DNA of 12,222 nucleotides from Physocladia obscura (Eukaryota > Chytridiomycota > Chytridiomycetes > Chytridiales > Chytriomycetaceae). Shown here piece by piece: positions 8,165 to 12,222 of the stretch (within the stretch, counting starts at the first letter, position 1; every line of letters begins with the position of its first letter). The position numbers and the translations under genes are program-made. The DNA is taken from positions 1 to 12,222 of the forward strand of contig JADGJH010001060.1 in NCBI GenBank assembly GCA_027596945.1, read 5' to 3'. The notes below the pieces were generated by a model. It was not told where the DNA came from and made no database searches. It saw nothing but the letters and a program-made list of their open reading frames with translations.

Positions 8165-9257
8165 ATGAAAAATATCAAGGCAAATCGCTACACTGTTACA
8201 ACAGTTATTGCTGTTGTTATAATACCATGGATCATTATCGCCAACACCACGCCATATGCAACTGTTTGTTACTATCTTAATCTGTCTTATAAATTTAACC
8301 TGGTGAAATATCTTCAGCAAAACCTCAATAAATACAGCCACTCATTGAATCCTTCTTGGTTGATTGCAACAATTTCTTACTATGGACCGAAGGCCGCGAA
8401 ACGTCGGCAAATAATTCGCGAAACTTGGCAAAAACTTTATGCAACACCAGATATAACATGCCGATTTATTCTCGCAAAAGCAAACGATCCAGACACACAG
8501 CTGGATTATATACTTTTTGAAAATGAAACTTTTGGTGATTTGGTTGTTTTGGATTCTATTCCAGAAGACAGCAGGTAAAGTCCTGTCATTCTGATTTTGA
8601 ATGATCATTGGCTTACAACGAAACCAGAACGGCAAATACTGTGAAATCAATAGAGTTTTTCAAATCTTTGAATCCATATTTAAATGGAACAAACTCGCAC
8701 TTGCGTCGCGATTTTGTTTCGAAAGCAGACGATGATTCGTTTATTTATGCGACAGAATTTCGAAAACGCTATCTCGATCAAAATTATGCACAAGAACGAA
8801 CAATTATAGGCCGAAACTGTTCTGGATGCAAGCCATATTTATATGCAGCCGGGCAGGTGACAACAACAAATTCGCTGTCAAAAATATTGTCTAACCCATG
8901 AATGATTAGTTTTATACAATGAGCCTGCCGATGATTGACCACATTTCACAACTTCATGCCACAAATAAAATCATAAATATGGACGAAGATGCACTTAATG
9001 GACTCCTTCTTTTGAATAACCATGAATTTCATCCACAAAACTATACTTTCATTCACGTCGAAAACAAGTTTGCATTCGACTGGTCGCCGGCAATCAATGA
9101 CTCTAGTTTGAATAACCATAGAGTGACGATTGATTCATTGAATCCGCACAAAATGAAACAGGACGCGGATTATTTGTTAGTTGCGAGTTTGTTTGGACCC
9201 GATGGAGTGGATCATGCAATGGTTGAAAGCTTGGATCAAACGCAATCGTATTTATAG
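8165..9257 (+). CDS. GT31 beta-1,3-galactosyltransferase-like type II membrane protein, 3 exons
   Basis: Exons 8165-8574, 8628-8856 and 8910-9257 join in phase to 328 residues; both introns are 53 bp and GT-AG. A short basic cytoplasmic tail precedes a signal anchor at about 9-27 (YTVTTVIAVVIIPWIIIAN), the layout of Golgi type II glycosyltransferases. Family 31 marks in order are the RRQIIRETW motif (80-88), the strand CRFILAKA (99-106), the metal-binding DxD-type motif in SKADDDSFIY (168-177, DDD 171-173), PYLYAAGQFYTMS (206-218) matching the acceptor-side GxxYxxS motif, and MDEDALNG (237-244) matching the conserved ED..xG. Members transfer galactose or GlcNAc from UDP-sugars in beta-1,3 linkage. 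Donor and acceptor cannot be told here. It is at the short end for the family. Several N-glycosylation sequons are present. The usual DxY..L..K helix before the DDD motif is poorly kept. Confidence 0.85.
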
Positions 9258-9316
9258 AACTTGGAATATTTAATATTATCAATTTTTTTTATTCTTTTTT
9301 TTCTGTTTTCTTGTTT

Positions 9317-9763
9317 TCATTGGAGTTCAGGTGACCAAAACATCACACTTTTTTTTTGATCCATGAAGGTTGGCTGTGGATGATGAAACAAACTGAACTG
9401 ATACTGCTGAGATTGTCTGGCGGTCTGGGCTGACAGTGAATTTGCGACAGCGTTGAGCTTCGATTTCTTTGCATTTGTTGAACTCATCAAACTCGAATTT
9501 TGAGGCTCCGCAGTCGTCGTCGCTGCAGGAAAAAAAAAAAAAGCAACCTCCCGTCCGTAACGATCATTCAATGCGGAATTCAAAGCACATTTTTCTTTCT
9601 GACGCGGCGTTTCTTCTTTTCTTGCCAAAATATCCTCTTCTGTTGTTATTGTTGTTGTTAACCTGCTATTACTACATGCAGAATGACCATTGCCGAACCT
9701 CTTTAATCTTATTACTGGCTTAATGAAGGTCGAAGTGACGACTCGCAGTAGCGTTGTTTTGAT
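9317..9763 (-). CDS. Putative 3'-terminal exon of an unrecognised gene
   Basis: The minus frame is free of stops for 148 codons, from after a TAA at 9766-9764 down to a TGA at 9317-9319. That is long for AT-rich DNA. The only usable in-frame ATG I see near its start is late, at 9487, which would give 56 residues (MSSTNAKKSKLNAVANSL...SVMFWSPELQ). A polypyrimidine tract ending CCTGCAG near 9523 looks like a 3' splice site, so part of the open stretch may be intron. Upstream of it the frame reads as basic and polar sequence (FIKPVIRLKRFG, EEDILARKEETPRQKEK). The composition is low in hydrophobics, Gln/Ser-rich at the end, and probably disordered. It converges on the GT31 gene with 59 bp between stops. 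No family is recognised; exon limits and 5' exons are unresolved. Confidence 0.33.
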   Translation of the reverse strand: MKTTLLRVVTSTFIKPVIRLKRFGNGHSACSNSRLTTTITTEEDILARKEETPRQKEKCALNSALNDRYGREVAFFFFPAATTTAEPQNSSLMSSTNAKKSKLNAVANSLSAQTARQSQQYQFSLFHHPQPTFMDQKKSVMFWSPELQ

Positions 9764-9819
9764 TTAAAAATCTCAGCAAGAATTCGCGCAATTCACTAGA
9801 TACAAACCACAAGTCATTT

Positions 9820-10537
9820 TAAACTCATTGTTTCAGTTGCAACCTTTTTCGTAGGTATTTTGTTGTATTTCTTTTATACATAAATATCATTGGCTGGATA
9901 AACGATCGTAAATAATTTGGGTCAAAACTGATGTCTAAAATGGTGGGCAGAAACGTGGATTGTTCAGAATTACAAATCGTATTCCCTCTTAATTTAATGC
10001 ATGGTTTGAAGTAAAAAAGATTCGGTTTTGAACTATTCAAAGAGTATTGGTGAAGCTTTAATAAGAAGCGTTAGAGTTCTAGAATATGATAACTGCATCC
10101 TTAAAATTGTTGCTGGTAATACTTTTTTGAAAAAATTATAGAAAAAGCGAGGAAAATTGATCCGCAGCAAAAATATTATGTTGCTAAAAATTGACGGCTA
10201 CAATATAGTTGGATTCAGAAATCAAAATTAATCAGTTCCCAAATTTTACATTATCAAAAGAGATGAAGACAATTCAGTTTTTTTGAGTTTTATAGCTCAA
10301 ATGTCATTAACTTTAATATACGATAACATATTGAAAACAATGACACCGTTAAAAAAAGCTAACAATGAGACGGATGATATTCTTTTGGATTGGATTAATT
10401 CCAGTCTTATGCTGGCCAACAAGTCGTTATACTGTCGCAATTGTGGATAACATTCCGGTACGAAGACCTGTCTGTCTAACCGCTCGAAGAAGGGCAAAAA
10501 AAGCTTTGTTGTGAATTTCAACGAAGAAAATGATTAA
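9820..10537 (+). pseudogene. Possible decayed coding sequence, + strand, unidentified
   Basis: Two + strand frames carry protein-like text broken by stops. The first (9823-10011, one TAA at 9913) includes IIGWINDRK then FGSKLMSKMVGRNVDCSEL and FPLNLMHGLK. The second runs from about 10010 to a TAA at 10535-10537 with only three internal stops (TAG 10139, TAA 10229, TAA 10448) in about 175 codons. It includes SIGEALIRSVRVLEYDNC, DDILLDWINSSLMLANKS, then CRNCG, a stop, and HSGTKTC, which resembles a Cys/His zinc-knuckle tail, and ends KKSFVVNFNEEND. A tail of this kind is seen in transposon gag or MULE-type proteins, but I cannot name a family. The opposite strand also has open stretches here (9825-10040, 10297-10521), so strand is not certain. 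If it is not a relic, the 780 bp between 9764 and 10552 hold nothing else I can see. Confidence 0.28.
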
Positions 10538-10552
10538 ACGCTTTGCTGATTT

Positions 10553-12057
10553 TTATTTCCTATTTCCTAAAATTTGAAGTCCGTATTCAAGACATTCAAT
10601 ACCTTCAGTCCACTCCAAAGACTTTGCATCATCAAGTGGAGTTCTTCCATATCTGTCCTTAATATCTAGTTTAATTTCAATACCAGAAGTAGCTGTAGGT
10701 GTGCCATTGCTTGTTGTAGGCTCAGTGTCATTCTGTCCCAATAAGGTTTTTGAATGCTGTATGAAAAAATTCAATATTTCAAGCTGCTTCCCTGAAACTG
10801 CCTTTTGCAGTTAATTAGTAGGAGTAATAAAAGTGACTGAACATAAAACAAACCATATGAACAACGGTTCTGCCATCCATACCAACACCATTCAGGTCTG
10901 CTCCACACTCGCATAAGAGTTTAACCATTGCAAGATTTCCATCAAAACAAGCCCTACAATTATCATTTAGAAAAGAATGAATAATAAACAGCAGAAATAT
11001 TTACTTTGTGCCAAGTAAAACTACACCAGAAAGCTCTTCTTCCGAGAAGTGACCACCGGCATCCATTAAAAGACGTGCAACATTCGTGTTGTTTCCTCTA
11101 ACAGCATCAAAAAGTGGAGAGTGGCCATATCGATCACGTTCGTGAACGCTGGCTCCTGTGAAAAATTGATTAATTGATTATTGTTATAGTTAGTTCATTT
11201 GTTTTCAAATCTCTTACCGTGTAACAATAGTAATTCTACTGCATTGTAGTGATTTTCTGACGCAGCGATGTGAAGCGGAGTTCGTCCATCATAATCACCA
11301 ACTGAAATTAACGATCCGTATTGTTTACAAACTTCTGTCAGAGCTTCAAGATCCCCATTTCGGACAGCATGGCACAAAACTGTTGGAATAAGCACTTTCT
11401 CAATGCCTCCACCGCTGCCATCAGCAGCTCCACCAATGTCAGTCTCGCGCAACTGTATTTGCGAAACAGATATGGGAGAAGTAGGCGAAAGTGGTCCACC
11501 AAGTCCGCAATTACTTGAAGTTGCAGCCGCCGCATTCAGCAACGGCAAAACTGAATCTACAAGGCTTTGAGTCTTGTTCGAATAAGCAAATTGCATTTGC
11601 TTATTTCTTACTGTGAGCTCCCCACGTAGATTGGATTTCATGCGGGAGCGGCATTCTTCAACAGGAAGGTTTTTCCCTAGTAAATATGACAGTTTTGTCA
11701 AGGCACACTCTGGTGTCATATCACTACCAGGTACGATTCCAAGGCGTGCAAGTTGTTTGCCTGTGGCGTACGCGTCTGTGACGAGACCACGTAAGCATTG
11801 CGAGCAGTTGACAATAACAACACCACGAGCACAAGCATCGGCGAACGCAGACAAAATCTCGGGCCGGTTATTTGGCGCATTACCGCTGCCGAAAGATTCC
11901 AAAACAACGCCCGATATCGGCGGAGATAAAAATGCACGAACTGTTGTTTCTGTTATGCCAGGAAACAATCGCAAAGTTGCCACTGATGGATTTAGGCGTT
12001 TTTCAGCCCGAAATTTAGCAATTGTAGTGGGTTTCAGAATATCAGGCCAAGAAACAT
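10553..12057 (-). CDS. ASPG: Type I L-asparaginase with C-terminal ankyrin repeats (ASPG-like), 5' partial
   Basis: Four visible exons (12057-11218, 11155-11005, 10953-10854, 10801-10553) join across GT-AG introns of 62, 51 and 52 bp to encode the last 445 residues. The first part is the C-terminal asparaginase lobe: DVSWPDILKP, LRLFPGITE, GVVLESFGSGNAP, GVVIVNCSQC, GSDMTPECALTKLSYLLGK. A linker of about 70 residues rich in Ser, Gly and Ala follows. Ankyrin repeats follow: DYDGRTPLHIAASENHYNAV, DRYGHSPLFDAVRGNN, a CFDGNLAMVKLLCECGADL repeat, GMDGRTVVHMAVSGKQLEIL, and the terminal DRYGRTPLDDA. The same order is found in mammalian 60-kDa lysophospholipase/asparaginase ASPG, which hydrolyses asparagine and lysophospholipid. 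The N-terminal lobe with the catalytic GGT motif lies past the window edge. An acceptor CAG at 12060-12058 opens the first exon. The stop TAA overlaps an AATAAA (10557-10552, minus). Confidence 0.9.
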
Positions 12058-12222
12058 CTGTTTTTTTTTTTAAATTTTTGGTTTTGCATTACTGATTTTT
12101 TTTTTTTTTTTATTTTAATCCATAAATTTTTTTTAAAAAAAAAAAATACCACATTTATGGCAGTTTTTTAATTGAAAATTTGAAATTTGTTGAAAGATGG
12201 ACCAAAAATAGAAATGAGAAAT
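12058..12222 (-). other. Intron of the ASPG-like gene, running off the window
   Basis: From the acceptor CAG at 12060-12058 to the window edge I see only A/T runs and no coding text that would fit the expected upstream asparaginase sequence. The intron is at least 165 bp unless a very small exon hides in it, longer than most others in the window. Confidence 0.55.

Noticed and set aside
9640..9660. GTT trinucleotide tract as a mobile-element end
   Set aside because: There is no inverted partner or target duplication nearby. It is a simple repeat like the one at 6223-6262.
9913..10450. Idea that internal TAA/TAG codons are reassigned in this genome
   Set aside because: Well-supported genes here end with TAA (MFS, bL19m, ACL4, propeller, ASPG) or TGA (STRAP), and none uses them internally. 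Decay is simpler.
11613..12095. 160-codon + ORF opposite the asparaginase exon
   Set aside because: The minus strand has unmistakable type I asparaginase motifs over the same bases; the + reading is a shadow that also crosses the intron boundary.
1..12222. tRNA, rRNA, CRISPR array, riboswitch, insertion sequence or prokaryotic operon
   Set aside because: I saw no cloverleaf, no direct-repeat/spacer pattern and no Shine-Dalgarno-led gene clusters. The genes are intron-bearing and eukaryotic.

Overview
The window looks like nuclear DNA of a fungus, most likely an early-diverging lineage such as a chytrid (an inference). Genes are compact and carry 17 short GT-AG introns (46-155 bp) that I can place exactly. 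Several introns have a CTAA-type branch site near the acceptor. Stops are a normal mix of TAA and TGA. One gene encodes an Acl4-type ribosome-assembly chaperone, a family known from fungi. Flanks and introns are AT-rich with many A/T runs. Several apparent ATG-less extensions begin with TTG, so I fixed starts on the first in-frame ATG.

Layout from left to right: (1) 1-54, perhaps the tail of a + strand gene. (2) 124-1555, minus strand, a six-exon WD40 protein of the STRAP/Unrip family. (3) 1556-2161, a divergent intergenic region with one 53-codon candidate ORF. (4) 2162-4203, plus strand, a five-exon 14-TM DHA2-type MFS transporter. (5) 4377-5294, plus strand, mitochondrial ribosomal protein bL19m. 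(6) 5318-6568, minus strand, an intronless protein with recurring beta-propeller blades resembling PLL-type lectins. (7) 6617-8021, plus strand, Acl4. (8) 8165-9257, plus strand, a GT31 beta-1,3-galactosyltransferase-like type II membrane protein. (9) 9317-9763, minus strand, a long stop-free stretch that is probably a terminal exon of an unrecognised gene. (10) About 9820-10537, a stretch that reads like a decayed + strand coding sequence. (11) 10553-12057, minus strand, the C-terminal part of a type I L-asparaginase with ankyrin repeats (ASPG-like), whose 5' end lies beyond the window.

The genes do not form a pathway. Two concern translation (bL19m for mitochondrial ribosomes, Acl4 for cytosolic Rpl4). 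STRAP-type proteins work with SMN/snRNP assembly in animals. The others concern membrane transport, glycosylation, possible glycan binding and amide hydrolysis. Gene packing is very tight: the bL19m and propeller stop codons are 23 bp apart, and the propeller and ACL4 start codons are 48 bp apart.

I found no clear novel multi-gene system. The items most worth a second look are the propeller protein, the unassigned exon at 9317-9763, the decayed coding block at 9820-10537, and the high share of introns with a pyrimidine at donor position +3.
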